Notes: generated by a model not told the origin, from the letters alone. DNA of 64,000 nt from Caulobacter flavus (GCF_003722335.1 NZ_CP026100.1:1152001-1216000); one strand, 5' to 3'; counted from the first letter of the stretch, positions 32,220 to 42,104 are shown. Program-made: numbers and translations.

Positions 32220-34361
32220 TCAGGCGCCCGGGGGCACCGGGAAGCCGCGGTCGCGCATCAGGGCGCCGATCTTCACGTCGCGGCCGCGGAAGGCGCGGAA
32301 CTGTTCGGCCGGGTCGACCGAGTTGCCGCGCGACATGATCGTCTTGATCAGCCGCTGGCCGGTGGGCTTGTCGTAGAAGCCGGCCGGCGCCTCTTGGAAG
32401 GCCTCGGCGACGTCGGCGGTCAGGGTGTCGGCCCACAGGTAGCTGTAGTAGCCGGCCGAGTAGCCGTCGCCCGAGAACACGTGACCGAACTGCGGCGTAC
32501 GGTGCCGCATGACGATCTCCTTGGGCATCTTCAGCTTGGTCAGCTCGTCGCGCTCGAAGGAGTCCGGATCGATGTCGGCGTCGCCGGCCAGGTGCAGCTT
32601 CATGTCGATGAGGGCGCTGGCCAGGTACTCGGTGGTGTCGAAGCCCTGGTTGAAGGTCGAGGCCTTCTTGATCTTGTCGACCAGTTCCTGCGGGATCGGC
32701 TTGCCGGTCTTGTAATGGACGCAGAACTTGTTCAGCACTTCCGGCGTCGACAGCCAGTGCTCATTGAGCTGGCTGGGGAATTCGACGTAATCGCGGGCGA
32801 CGTTGGTGCCCGAGACGGTCGGATAGGTGACGTCGCTGTTGAGGCCGTGGATGGCGTGGCCGAACTCGTGGAACAGGGTGTTGGCGTCGTCCCAGGAGAT
32901 CAGCACCGGCTCGCCGGGCTCGCCCTTGATGAAGTTGGAGTTGTTGGAGACGATCGTCGAGATCGGCTTCTTGAAACGCTCCTGGTTGCGGTAGGCGTTC
33001 ATCCAGGCGCCCGAGCGCTTGGTCGGACGGGCGTAGGGGTCGAAGTACCACAGGCCCACGTGCTTGCCGCCGCGCAGCACCTCGTAGACGGTCATGTCCG
33101 GATCATAGACCGGCACGCCCTCGACCTTCTTGAACTCGAAGCCGTAGACCTGGCCGGCGGCCCAGAACATGCCCTCGCGCAGCTTCTCCAGCTGCATGTA
33201 CGGCTTCACCTCGTTCATATCGAGGTCGTACTTCGCCTTGCGGACCTTCTCGGCGTAGAAGCGGTAGTCCCACGGCTCGATCTTGAAGCTCGCCCCCCCA
33301 TTCGCCTTAACTTCGGCGTCGACGATGGCCTGCATGTCGGCCACGTCCTTGGCCACCTGCTCGATGGCTGGGGTCCAGACGGCTTCCATCAGGGCCATGG
33401 CCTTGTCGGGCGTCTTGGCCATGGCGTTCTCGAGGCGCCAGTGAGCGTGGGTCTGGTAGCCAAGCAGCTTGGCGCGCTCGGCGCGCAGCTTGAGGATCTT
33501 GGCGATCAGGGCGTTGTTGTCGGTCGCGCCGCCGTTGTCGCCGCGGTTGACGAAGGCCTTCCACACCTTCTCGCGGGTGGCGCGCACCGGCGAGCTGGTC
33601 AGGTAGGGGTCCACGCTGGAGCGCGTGTTGACGATGATGAACTTGCCCGGAAGCTTGCGCTGGGCGGCCGCCGAGGCGGTCGAGGCGCGGATCGAGTCCG
33701 GCAGGCCGGCCAGGTCGGCTTCGGTCAGCTCGATATAGGTGTTCTCGTCGGCCAGCAGGTTCTGGCTGAACTTCGTGAACAGGCCCGACAGCTCGGTGTT
33801 GATCGCCGCCACGCGGGCCTTGGCGGCCGGGGCCAGCTTGGCGCCCGAGCGCACGAAGTTGGTGTAGTAGATCCAGACGAGGCGCTGCTGCTCGGGGGTC
33901 AGCTTGGCCTTCTCGGGGCTGTTGTAGACGGCCTCGATGCGGGCGAAGAGGCCAGCGTTCTGGGTGATCTTGTCGCCGATTTCCGAGAACTTGGCGTCGA
34001 TCGCCGGCTCGATGGCCTGGTACTCGGGCGAGCTCATGTTCGAGCCCCAGATGCCGTAGTAGCAGGCGACGTCGGCCAGGGTGCGGCCGGTGTCTTCCAG
34101 CGCCGCGATGGTGTTGGCGAAGGTCGGCGCGGCCTTGTTGGCGACGATGGCGTCGATCTCGGCCAGGTTCCGGGCCATGGCCGTGTCGACCGCCGAGGTC
34201 AGGTCGGTGACCTTCATCTTGTCGAAGGCGGGAACGCCGCCGTACGGACCGGTCCAGGGGGCGAGCAAGGGGTTGGTCTCCGCGGCGAAGGAAAGGCCGG
34301 GCGCGGCGGCGCTCGCGGCGGCGGCCGCGGCGGTCGTGAGAAGGAAGGTGCGACGTTGCAC
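32220..34361 (-). CDS. Exported M3-family zinc metallopeptidase (Dcp-like)
   Basis: Peptidyl-dipeptidase/oligopeptidase of 713 aa. Signal peptide with an Arg pair (QRRTFLLTTAAAAAA), so Tat or Sec export. Thimet-family catalytic helix HEFGHAIHGL, with the third ligand Glu downstream in VEFPSQLNEHW. The C-terminal region has GYSAGYYSYLWAD, conserved in Dcp for substrate binding. Likely degrades small peptides in the periplasm. Stands alone on this strand. Confidence 0.93.
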   Translation of the reverse strand: MQRRTFLLTTAAAAAASAAAPGLSFAAETNPLLAPWTGPYGGVPAFDKMKVTDLTSAVDTAMARNLAEIDAIVANKAAPTFANTIAALEDTGRTLADVACYYGIWGSNMSSPEYQAIEPAIDAKFSEIGDKITQNAGLFARIEAVYNSPEKAKLTPEQQRLVWIYYTNFVRSGAKLAPAAKARVAAINTELSGLFTKFSQNLLADENTYIELTEADLAGLPDSIRASTASAAAQRKLPGKFIIVNTRSSVDPYLTSSPVRATREKVWKAFVNRGDNGGATDNNALIAKILKLRAERAKLLGYQTHAHWRLENAMAKTPDKAMALMEAVWTPAIEQVAKDVADMQAIVDAEVKANGGASFKIEPWDYRFYAEKVRKAKYDLDMNEVKPYMQLEKLREGMFWAAGQVYGFEFKKVEGVPVYDPDMTVYEVLRGGKHVGLWYFDPYARPTKRSGAWMNAYRNQERFKKPISTIVSNNSNFIKGEPGEPVLISWDDANTLFHEFGHAIHGLNSDVTYPTVSGTNVARDYVEFPSQLNEHWLSTPEVLNKFCVHYKTGKPIPQELVDKIKKASTFNQGFDTTEYLASALIDMKLHLAGDADIDPDSFERDELTKLKMPKEIVMRHRTPQFGHVFSGDGYSAGYYSYLWADTLTADVAEAFQEAPAGFYDKPTGQRLIKTIMSRGNSVDPAEQFRAFRGRDVKIGALMRDRGFPVPPGA

Positions 34362-34495
34362 GGAAGGCTCTCCGTTGAGTGTGGCCGGACCCTAGGCCAA
34401 GGTCGCGGCCCCGTCACATGACAGGACCGTAACCTTTTCGCCAAGCCGCCCCCGGCGCATGGACGCCGGCGCCGACCGGGTCTAATGCTCGCCGT

Positions 34496-35347
34496 ATGAC
34501 CATCGGCGTCTTCGACTCCGGCGTGGGGGGACTGAGCGTCCACCGCGCCCTCGTGCAGCGTCTGCCGCAGGCGGACTTCGTCTATCTGGCCGACCAGGCC
34601 AACGCCCCCTATGGCGGCCGTCCCGGCGAGGAGATCGTCGACCTGACGCGGGCCGGCTGCGAGCGCCTGTTCGAGGCCGGCGCCAGCCTGGTGGTCCTGG
34701 CCTGCAACACCGCCAGCGCCATCGCCCTTCGCCGCCTGCAGCAGACCTGGCTTCCGGGCTACCGCAAGCAGCTGGGCCGGCCGGTCAACATCCTGGGCAT
34801 CATCGTGCCGACCATCGAGGCGGCCACGGGCCTGCCCTGGGAGCACGAGGCCGAGCGCCGGGGCGACAAGGTCGAGCAGCTGGACGTGCTGGGGGTGTTC
34901 TCCACCCAGGGCACGACCAATTCGCGCGTCTACGAGATCGAGATCGACAAGCGCAAGCAGGACCTGGCGGTGTTCTCGCAGCCCTGTCCGGACCTGGTGC
35001 CGATGATCGAGGCCGACGCCGGCGTGGTCGAGCTGGCCAAGGCCGTCGAGGGCTACGTCCAGGCGCTGAAAACCCGCATCGGCCGCTATCCCGACCGCGC
35101 GGTGCTGGGCTGCACCCACTACGAGATCATCGCCGACATCTTCCGCGCCGCCCTGCCGGCCGGCACGCCGGTGATCCACCAGCCCAAGTCGACCGCCGAC
35201 TCCCTGGAGCGCTACCTGGAGCGCCATCCCGAGTACGACCCGGGAACCGGCGGCGGTCGCGTGTTCCTGACCACCGGCCAGCCCGGCCCGCAGAACGGCC
35301 TCGTCCAGAGCTTCTGGGGCGGCCCGCTGGTGTTCGAGAAGGCGTAG
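34496..35347 (+). CDS. murI: Glutamate racemase
   Basis: Makes D-glutamate for peptidoglycan. Two-cysteine racemase: the first catalytic Cys is in LACNTAS and the second in GCTHYE. The N-terminus GVFDSGVGGLSV carries the catalytic Asp. 283 aa, slightly long for the family; the ATG at 34496 leaves a normal start. Monocistronic, bordered by an R1 repeat downstream. Confidence 0.95.
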   Translation: MTIGVFDSGVGGLSVHRALVQRLPQADFVYLADQANAPYGGRPGEEIVDLTRAGCERLFEAGASLVVLACNTASAIALRRLQQTWLPGYRKQLGRPVNILGIIVPTIEAATGLPWEHEAERRGDKVEQLDVLGVFSTQGTTNSRVYEIEIDKRKQDLAVFSQPCPDLVPMIEADAGVVELAKAVEGYVQALKTRIGRYPDRAVLGCTHYEIIADIFRAALPAGTPVIHQPKSTADSLERYLERHPEYDPGTGGGRVFLTTGQPGPQNGLVQSFWGGPLVFEKA

Positions 35348-35363
35348 CCCGCTCGCAGATCCG

Positions 35364-35518
35364 CTCGTCTTCCCGGAAGCGCGCAGCGCTATCCGGGATC
35401 CAGGGGACCGGGCGCGACACTAGGGTCGGCCCCCCTGGCGATCGCCGGCGCATTGCGGCTGCTCCTGGGTCCAGGCTCTACCGCCCGCTTTCGCGGGCGT
35501 CCGGCCGCGATGACGAAC
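35364..35518. repeat. R1 palindromic repeat, diverged copy
   Basis: TCGTCTTCCCGGAAGCGCGC at the left, CCGGCCGCGATGACGA at the right, with TATCCGGGATCCAGGGGACC and CTCCTGGGTCCAGG arms. No CAATTG ends, so it is not within a MITE copy. Confidence 0.7.
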
Positions 35519-35583
35519 TTGAGTGCTTGTTCAAAAGCTCAAGCTGGCGCTTCATCGCGGAACTTCGGCCTCGGAGACGCGCC

Positions 35584-36117
35584 ATGAAGCTCGCCGCCCC
35601 TGTTCTCGCCGCCCTCGTCCTGCTGGCCGCCGGCGCCGCCGACGCGGAGGTTATCGACGCCCAGCCGAACGGCTTCGCCACCAAGCGTTCGGTGGTGATC
35701 GCCAAACCCGCCGCCGAAGTGTGGGCGGCGCTGGTCCAGCCCGCCAGGTGGTGGAGCAGTGATCACACCTGGTCGGGCTCGGCCGCCAACCTGTCGCTGG
35801 GCGCGGCCTCGGGGGCCTGCTTCTGCGAGAAGATGCCCAATGGCGGCTCGGTGCTGCACATGACCACGGTCAACGCCCAGCCCGGCAAGCAGCTGACCCT
35901 GTTCGGCGGCCTGGGGCCGCTGCAGCTGTCGGGCGCCACAGGGCACATGATCTGGGCCCTGGCCGAAAAGGACGGCAAGACCACGGTGACCTGGAGCTAC
36001 GACGCCGGCGGCTACATGCGCGGCGGCCTCGACAAGATCGCCCCGATCGTCGACCAGGTGCTGGGCCAGCAGCAGGACCGTCTCAAGGCCTATGTCGAGA
36101 CCGGCAAGGCCGGGTAG
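35584..36117 (+). CDS. Secreted SRPBCC (START/Bet v1-like) protein
   Basis: 177 aa with a signal peptide (KLAAPVLAALVLLAAGAADAE). The mature part matches the SRPBCC ligand-binding fold: KRSVVIAKPAAEVWAALVQPARWWS near the start, a mid-strand GHMIWALAEKDGKTTVTWSYDAGG, and a C-terminal long helix. Probably binds a hydrophobic ligand. Start at 35584; an upstream ATG at 35527 would add a basic leader. Confidence 0.8.
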   Translation: MKLAAPVLAALVLLAAGAADAEVIDAQPNGFATKRSVVIAKPAAEVWAALVQPARWWSSDHTWSGSAANLSLGAASGACFCEKMPNGGSVLHMTTVNAQPGKQLTLFGGLGPLQLSGATGHMIWALAEKDGKTTVTWSYDAGGYMRGGLDKIAPIVDQVLGQQQDRLKAYVETGKAG

Positions 36118-36121
36118 GGCC

Positions 36122-36478
36122 TCAGCGCGCCGCCGGTTCGACCACCACCCAGCCGTCGGCCTGGGGCTGGCTGGGCGAAGGCCGGCGCGCCCGCTCGAAA
36201 GTCCGCGTCCGAGACGTCCATTCGTCGGGCCCGATCCGGGGCGCCGTCTCGTAGGCGCATTCCACGCGACCCATGTCCACCGGACCGCAGCGAAGGGCGC
36301 GGACACGGGTCCTGGCGGCGCGGGCCATGGCGGCGCTGTCGCCGACGCCGACGGCCTGGATGTCCTCGATCGTGGTGATGGCGGTTTCGATACGGGCGAC
36401 ATCCCTGGCGCTGGGCGTGGAGCCGCCCGACGCGCAGCCGGCCGCGCACAGCATCGTCAACAGAAACAATCGCCGCAT
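36122..36478 (-). CDS. Small lipoprotein
   Basis: 118 aa with lipobox CAAGC (Cys15) after a hydrophobic signal. The mature part has one helical segment (ARIETAITTIEDIQAVGVGD) and two further cysteines (ALRCGPVDMGRVEC). Function not recognised. Ends 4 bases from the convergent SRPBCC gene. Confidence 0.7.
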   Translation of the reverse strand: MRRLFLLTMLCAAGCASGGSTPSARDVARIETAITTIEDIQAVGVGDSAAMARAARTRVRALRCGPVDMGRVECAYETAPRIGPDEWTSRTRTFERARRPSPSQPQADGWVVVEPAAR

Positions 36479-36532
36479 AGCGTCCTCCCGCCTAGGCCGA
36501 CAGCTTAGCCCGCGCGGACGCCTTGGCCAGCC

Positions 36533-37618
36533 TCAGTGCAGGCCGCGCAGCAGGTCGATGCGGCGCATGGCCTTGCCCGGCAGCTGCGACATGCGGCCCA
36601 GCGGCAGGGCTTCGGCGACCTGGCGCACGCCCCAGGCGGCCGAGCGCACGAAGGTGGCCGGCGAGGGCGAGCCGTAGAAGCCGAACACCACGGTCTGGCG
36701 GGCGTTGGAGAGCTCGCGCTTGAAGCGGTAGTCCCCGGTGCCGAGGTCCAGGCGATGGTAGGACCCGGCGTGCATGCCCTTCAGGATGTCCTGGAACAGC
36801 AGCAGGCCCGGTGAATAGCGGTCGAACTTGGCGTTGTGGGCGATCAGCCAGCCGTGGATCGTGTGCTTGCCGCGCAGGTGCAGATGCACCGCCGCCAGCT
36901 CGTCGCCCAGGTGCAGGGTGTAGAGCCCGCCGCCGAAATCGCCGTCGCGGCGCTCGAAGAGATCGGTGACCAGCTTGGTCACCCAGTCGGTCTTGAAGAG
37001 GTCGGTCTGGCCGGTGGCCAGCAGCTGTTCGCGCTTCCAGGCGACCAGCTGGTCGAAGTCGGCCTGGCTGTCCGACATCGGCGTGTAGCGGCAGGGTCCG
37101 ACCTCGCGCTCGGCCTTGCGGCGCTTCTTGTCGATGTCCTTGAGCACGCCCACGCCCGCCGTCTTGCGGTCGGCGGCATAGGCCTCGTAGCCGGCCGAGA
37201 CGTCGACGATCCACGAGTCCGCCTGGCCGCGACCGTGCCGGGCCAGGGTCTCGTCGTCGGCCAGCATGTGGCAGAAATCCAGGCGCTGGGCCTTCAGGGC
37301 CGCCAGCAGATGGCGCGGGTCGACCGCCACGTCGGGCGCCGAGACCAGGGCCTGATAGTCGCACATCGGCGCGCCGGCGGGCATGGCCACGCCCGCCTTG
37401 ATGCGCGCGGGCAGGAAGGCCAGGGCCTGGCCGTCCTCGCCGCGGATCACGGCCACCTTCACGCGATCGCCCTTCTCGCCCTGGGCGACGGCGACGGCCT
37501 TGGCCCATTCGGGCGACAGGAAAGGAGAATCCAGGCGTGGCTGCAGGGTCTGCAGGTCGGTCCAGCGAGCGCTGTCCTCCGGCGATAGCTGCAGGGCCTC
37601 GACGACGTCGATCTTCAC
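36533..37618 (-). CDS. GNAT-type acyltransferase, possibly holdfast-modifying (HfsK-like)
   Basis: About 361 aa with a BioF2/CelD-like GNAT fold: DSPFLSPEWAKAVAVAQ near the start, VGVLKDIDKKRRKAEREVGP, and the C-terminal LHLRGKHTIHGWLIAHNAKFDRYSPGLLLFQDILKGM, LDLGTGDYRFKREL. Proteins of this build acylate cell-surface polysaccharide; in Caulobacter, HfsK (a c-di-GMP effector of the holdfast) belongs here. Assignment to HfsK is inference. GTG at 37618 is preferred (GGGGGG upstream); an ATG at 37669 would extend the N-terminus. Confidence 0.6.
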   Translation of the reverse strand: MKIDVVEALQLSPEDSARWTDLQTLQPRLDSPFLSPEWAKAVAVAQGEKGDRVKVAVIRGEDGQALAFLPARIKAGVAMPAGAPMCDYQALVSAPDVAVDPRHLLAALKAQRLDFCHMLADDETLARHGRGQADSWIVDVSAGYEAYAADRKTAGVGVLKDIDKKRRKAEREVGPCRYTPMSDSQADFDQLVAWKREQLLATGQTDLFKTDWVTKLVTDLFERRDGDFGGGLYTLHLGDELAAVHLHLRGKHTIHGWLIAHNAKFDRYSPGLLLFQDILKGMHAGSYHRLDLGTGDYRFKRELSNARQTVVFGFYGSPSPATFVRSAAWGVRQVAEALPLGRMSQLPGKAMRRIDLLRGLH

Positions 37619-37710
37619 GGGCGCCCCCCGAGCGCTGATCCGAGCCTCCAGAAGGCCAGCTCGGATCATGACGCCCAGAGATTGCAGTCCGGTTTACGGA
37701 CCTTGCGCGA

Positions 37711-39873
37711 TCAGTCCATCAGTTTGCGGGTCAGATACGTGTACTCGAGCGACACCCGGCGGGCCGTCTCGGCGAGGTTGGCGCTGGCGGCGTGACCGCC
37801 GTCGACGTTCTCGTAATAAAGAACCGGATAGCCCAGGGCTTCCAGCCTGGCCGCCGCCTTGCGGGCGTGGGCCGGGTGGACGCGATCGTCCTTGGTCGAG
37901 GTCTCGATGAACACCTCGGGGTACTTCTGGCCGGCCTTGAGGTTCTGGTAGGGCGAGTACTTCTCGATCACCGCCAGGTCGGACGGGATCTGCGGATCGC
38001 CGTACTCGCCCATCCACGACGAGCCCGCGCCGATCTGGCTGTAGCGGACCATGTCGAACAGCGGCACCTGAATGACGATGGCGTTGTAGAGCTCCGGCCG
38101 CTGGGTCAGGGCCACGCCCATCAGCAGGCCGCCGTTGCTGCCGCCCATGATCCCCAGGCGTCGCGGCGAGGTGATCTTGCGGGCGATCAGGTCTTCGGAC
38201 ACCGCGAAGAAGTCGTCATAGACCCGTTGGCGGTTGGCCTTCAGGCCCTGCTCGTGCCAGCTGGGGCCGAACTCGCCGCCGCCGCGGATGTTGGCGACCA
38301 CGTAGGCGCCGCCGCGCTCCAGCCACAGCTTGCCCATGGTCGGCGAGTAGCCCGGCGTCATCGACGCCTGGAAGCCGCCGTAGGCGTAGAGCAGGGTCGG
38401 GGTCGAGCCGTCGTACTTGGTGTTCTTCGGGCGAACCAGGAAGTAGGGGATCTTGGTCCCGTCCTTCGACGTCGCCTCGAACTGCTCGACCACGTGGGTC
38501 GAGGCGTCGAACTTGGCCGGGGCGGCCTTGACCTGGTCCAGCTTGCCCGTGGCCGCATCGGCCAGCCAGTAGGTCGTGGGGGTAAGGTACCCGGTCACGC
38601 TGACGAAGATGCGGTCGTCCTTGTCCGAGGCCGAGCCCAGGCTGACCGACGAATTGGCCGGCAGGTCGAGCTTGCCGCGGGTCCAGGCGCCGCCCTTGAA
38701 GTCGTATGCGTAAGCCGCGCCCTTGACGTTCTCGAACAGCGCCACGACCAGCCGGTCGCGCGTGGCGTTGACGCCCTGCACCGACTCCCGGGCCGTCGGC
38801 CGCAGGATCAGGGTCGCCTTGAACGCCCCTTGGGCCTTGGCGGCGTCGGCCTTCAGCGCGGCCAGGTCGAAGGCGGCCAGGTCGCCGGTCTTCAGGCCCT
38901 GCTCGGCCCAGTCCTGCTCGACGCTGAACACCAGCTGGCCCTTGACCAGGGCCTGGATCGACGACTTCAGCGGGAAGGGCAGCTTCACCGTCGTCTCGCC
39001 GGTCACCAGGTGGGTCTCGGCGTTGAAGGTGTCGAGCGGACGCAGCACGAACACCGCCCGCACCACGCCGTCATGATCACGCACGGCGTAGGGGCTGACC
39101 CCGTAGCCGCCGTCGTCCTTGGCGCCGCGATAGACTTCCTTGGCCGCGCTCAGGGGCTGACCGCGTTTGACCAGCTTGACCACGTAGGGATAGCCCGAGG
39201 TGGTGACCTCGCCCGGCGTCCAGTCGGTGGCGACGATCAGGGTGTCCTTGTCGATCCAGTCGAACCGGTGCTTGCCCTCGGGCAACTCGAAGCCGCCGGC
39301 GACGAAGGTCTTGGTCTGGGTGTCGTACTCACGCACGACCACGGCGTCCTTGCCGCCGTTCGACAGCGAGACCAGGCAATACCGGCTTTCCGGCGCCAGG
39401 CAGTCGGCGCCCTTCCAGACCCAGTTCTTGCCCTCGGCCTTGGCCAGGGCGTCGAGGTCGAGAATGGTCGACCAGGCCGGCTGCGCCGTGCGGTAGCTGG
39501 CCAGGGTGGTGGTGCGCCAGACGCCGCGCACGTGGTCGGCGTCCTGCCAGTAGTTCCGCAGGTCGTCCTCGGCCACGAACGACACGCCGGGGATCCGGTC
39601 CTTGGCGTTGACGATGGTCAGGGCCGCGTCGTGCAGGCCCGCATAGCGCGCGTCGCCTTGCAGCACCGGCAGGGTGCGGTCGTTCTGGGCCTTGGCCCAG
39701 TCGAGCGCGCGCTGGCCCTCGATCTCCTCCATCCAGATGTAGGGATCGTCCTTGCCCAGCTCGGCCAGCGGCGTGCGGACGGCGGCTGCGGCGGGCGCGG
39801 TGTCGGAAGCGGCGTGTGCGGAAACGGTCATGAGGCTCGTGGCGGCGAAGAGGGCCAGGGTGAGCTTACGCAT
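37711..39873 (-). CDS. Prolyl oligopeptidase family (S9) serine peptidase, second copy
   Basis: Exported peptidase of 720 aa. Signal peptide ends VSAHAAS. N-terminal beta-propeller, then an alpha/beta hydrolase with GGSNGGLLMG (Ser near 577), Asp in TKDDRVHPAHARK (about 661) and His in DGGHAAS (about 693). The start codon directly follows the stop of the upstream S9 gene with no spacer. The two are paralogues, about the same length, from a tandem duplication. Confidence 0.95.
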   Translation of the reverse strand: MRKLTLALFAATSLMTVSAHAASDTAPAAAAVRTPLAELGKDDPYIWMEEIEGQRALDWAKAQNDRTLPVLQGDARYAGLHDAALTIVNAKDRIPGVSFVAEDDLRNYWQDADHVRGVWRTTTLASYRTAQPAWSTILDLDALAKAEGKNWVWKGADCLAPESRYCLVSLSNGGKDAVVVREYDTQTKTFVAGGFELPEGKHRFDWIDKDTLIVATDWTPGEVTTSGYPYVVKLVKRGQPLSAAKEVYRGAKDDGGYGVSPYAVRDHDGVVRAVFVLRPLDTFNAETHLVTGETTVKLPFPLKSSIQALVKGQLVFSVEQDWAEQGLKTGDLAAFDLAALKADAAKAQGAFKATLILRPTARESVQGVNATRDRLVVALFENVKGAAYAYDFKGGAWTRGKLDLPANSSVSLGSASDKDDRIFVSVTGYLTPTTYWLADAATGKLDQVKAAPAKFDASTHVVEQFEATSKDGTKIPYFLVRPKNTKYDGSTPTLLYAYGGFQASMTPGYSPTMGKLWLERGGAYVVANIRGGGEFGPSWHEQGLKANRQRVYDDFFAVSEDLIARKITSPRRLGIMGGSNGGLLMGVALTQRPELYNAIVIQVPLFDMVRYSQIGAGSSWMGEYGDPQIPSDLAVIEKYSPYQNLKAGQKYPEVFIETSTKDDRVHPAHARKAAARLEALGYPVLYYENVDGGHAASANLAETARRVSLEYTYLTRKLMD

Positions 39874-42045
39874 CTAGTGATCCATCAGCTGGCGCGACAG
39901 GTAGGTGTAGTGCAGAGCCCAGCGCTTGGCGTTGGCCGCCGGGTCCGCCCCGTTGGCGTGACCGCCGTCGGTGTTCTCGTAGTACATGTAGGGCTGGCCC
40001 AGGTCGGCCAGGCGGGCCGAGAACTTGCGGGCATGGCCGGGGTGCACCCGGTCGTCCTTGGTCGAGGTGGTGATGTAGGCCAGCGGGTATTTCACCCCGG
40101 CCTTCAGGTTCTGGTACGGGCTGTAGGTCTCGATCCAGGCCCGCTCCTGCGGCTTGTCGGGATCGCCATACTCGCCGATCCACGAGGCCCCGGCCGGCAG
40201 CTTGGTGTAGCGGATCATGTCCAGCAGCGGGCTTTCCACCACCACGGCGTTCCACAGGTCAGGCCGCTGGGTCAGGGCCACGCCCATCAGCAGGCCGCCG
40301 TTCGACCGGCCATATGCGCCCAGATGGCGCGGGCTGGTGACCTTGGTCGAGATCAGGTCCTCGGCCACGGCGAAGTAGTCGTCGTAGGCCCGCTGGCGGT
40401 TGGCCTTCAGCGCCGCCTCGTGCCAAGCCGGACCGAACTCGCCGCCGCCGCGGATGTTGGCCACGGCGTAGGCGCCGCCGCGCTCGAGCCACAGCTTGCC
40501 GATCACCGGGTCGTAGACCGGCAGCTTCGACAGCTGGAAGCCGCCGTAGGCGTGCAGCAGGGTGGGAGCCGAGCCGTCGAGCTTGCCGCCCTTCTGGCTG
40601 ACCAGGAAGTAGGGGATCTTCGTGCCGTCCTTGGAGGTGGCCTCCTTCTGCTCGACCTGCAGCTTCGAGGCGTCGAAGCGGGCGGGCAGGGTCCTGACGG
40701 TCTCGGCGCCGGCCTTGGTCGCGTCGGCCAGCTTCAGCTGCGTCGGGGTGACGAAGCCCTCGACGGTGTAGAACACCTGGTCGCCGCTATCGGCGGTGGC
40801 GACGATCGAGACCGCGGCGTTGTCTAGGCCCGGCAGGCCCTGGCTGCGCCAGCCGAACTCGCCGTGGTCGCTGAAGCTGCGGATGCCGCCCTTGACGTTG
40901 TCGTAGATCACCGCGACCACGCGGTTGTCGGTCACCGCCACCTGGTCGATCGACTGGCGCGGGCCCGGCTGGAAGATCGTGCAGGGATCGCAGTCGTTGC
41001 TGATGACGATGTCGCCGGTGGGCGACGCCGGCTTGGGCAGCAGGGCCTTGGGGCTGACCGAGACCAGCGACCCGGCCGGGAAGTTGCGGCCCAGCGACGG
41101 CATCGGCTCGTAGTTCCAGACCTCTTCGACCGTCAGGATCAGGTCGCCGCCGACCATGCCCCGGATCGACGAGCGCTCGGGGATAGGCAGCAGGGCCGCC
41201 TTGCCGGCGTCGTCGAGCAGGAAGGTCTTGGTGTGGAAGAAGTCGGTGGCGCGCTCGATCAGCACCACCCGATTGCCCTTGGCGTCGCGCAGCACGTGCG
41301 GACGGGCGCTGACGTCGGCCTTCTCGCCGCGGAACACCTCGACGGCCTGGTCCCGCGCCTGGCCGCGCTTGAGCGTCTTCACCACCATGCCGTAGCCGCT
41401 GTCGGTGGTCGTGCCCGCGCCCCAGTCGCGGGTCAGGATCAGGGTGTCGGCGTCCAGCCAGTCGACGGTCTGCTTGCTCTCGGGCAGGAAGAAGCCGTCC
41501 TTGACGAAGGTCTTCGTGGCCAGGTCGAACTCGCGCACCTCGACGGCGTCCTTGCCGCCGTTGGATAGCGAGATCAGGCAGCGGTCGTGGGTCTTGGGAC
41601 GACAGTCGGCGCCCTTCCAGATCCAGTTCTTGCCCTCGGCCTTGGCCAGGGCGTCCAGGTCGATGACCGTCTCCCACTTGGGATCGGCCGAGCGGTAGCT
41701 GTCCATGCTGGTGCGCCGCCAGACGCCGCGCACGTGGTCGGCGTCCTGCCAGAAGTTGAACACGCTGGTCCCGACGAAGGCCGGGGCGGCGATGCGGTCC
41801 TTGGCGGACAGCACCTTCAGAGCCGCGTCGTGCAGGCCCTGGTAGCGCGCGTCGCCGGTCAGCACCGGAAGGGTCTTGGCGTTCTCGGCCTTCACCCAGT
41901 CCAGCGACGCCGGCGTCTCGACGCCCTCCAGCGCCAGGTGGGGATCCTCCTGGGCGCGGGCGGGGCCGGCGGCGAGGAGGGCGAGGGCCAGGGCGGCGGG
42001 CGAAACGGAACGGAGCGTCAGCATGGCGGGGGACGTTAATGCCAT
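39874..42045 (-). CDS. Prolyl oligopeptidase family (S9) serine peptidase, first copy
   Basis: 723 aa, signal peptide ending GPARAQ. Same architecture as the next gene: propeller starting LALEGVETPASLDWVKAENAKTLPVL, catalytic GRSNGGLLMG (about 580), TKDDRVHPGHARK and DGGHANG. The first serine motif has GRSNGG where the second copy has GGSNGG. Start at 42045 or at ATG 42024. Ends TAG immediately before the next ATG. Confidence 0.95.
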   Translation of the reverse strand: MALTSPAMLTLRSVSPAALALALLAAGPARAQEDPHLALEGVETPASLDWVKAENAKTLPVLTGDARYQGLHDAALKVLSAKDRIAAPAFVGTSVFNFWQDADHVRGVWRRTSMDSYRSADPKWETVIDLDALAKAEGKNWIWKGADCRPKTHDRCLISLSNGGKDAVEVREFDLATKTFVKDGFFLPESKQTVDWLDADTLILTRDWGAGTTTDSGYGMVVKTLKRGQARDQAVEVFRGEKADVSARPHVLRDAKGNRVVLIERATDFFHTKTFLLDDAGKAALLPIPERSSIRGMVGGDLILTVEEVWNYEPMPSLGRNFPAGSLVSVSPKALLPKPASPTGDIVISNDCDPCTIFQPGPRQSIDQVAVTDNRVVAVIYDNVKGGIRSFSDHGEFGWRSQGLPGLDNAAVSIVATADSGDQVFYTVEGFVTPTQLKLADATKAGAETVRTLPARFDASKLQVEQKEATSKDGTKIPYFLVSQKGGKLDGSAPTLLHAYGGFQLSKLPVYDPVIGKLWLERGGAYAVANIRGGGEFGPAWHEAALKANRQRAYDDYFAVAEDLISTKVTSPRHLGAYGRSNGGLLMGVALTQRPDLWNAVVVESPLLDMIRYTKLPAGASWIGEYGDPDKPQERAWIETYSPYQNLKAGVKYPLAYITTSTKDDRVHPGHARKFSARLADLGQPYMYYENTDGGHANGADPAANAKRWALHYTYLSRQLMDH

Positions 42046-42104
42046 TCCCGCCGCTGACTAGGCCATTTTTGACCCTCGACAAGGTGGATCGTTCTCTTCT
42101 CCGT

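Noticed and set aside
32394-34421. Plus-strand frame of 675 codons
   Set aside because: Antisense to the M3 peptidase with HEFGHAIH motif.
37792-40827. Very long open frame (about 1000 codons) on the plus strand
   Set aside because: It is antisense to two S9 peptidases with full catalytic motifs; long antisense frames arise from high GC at third positions.
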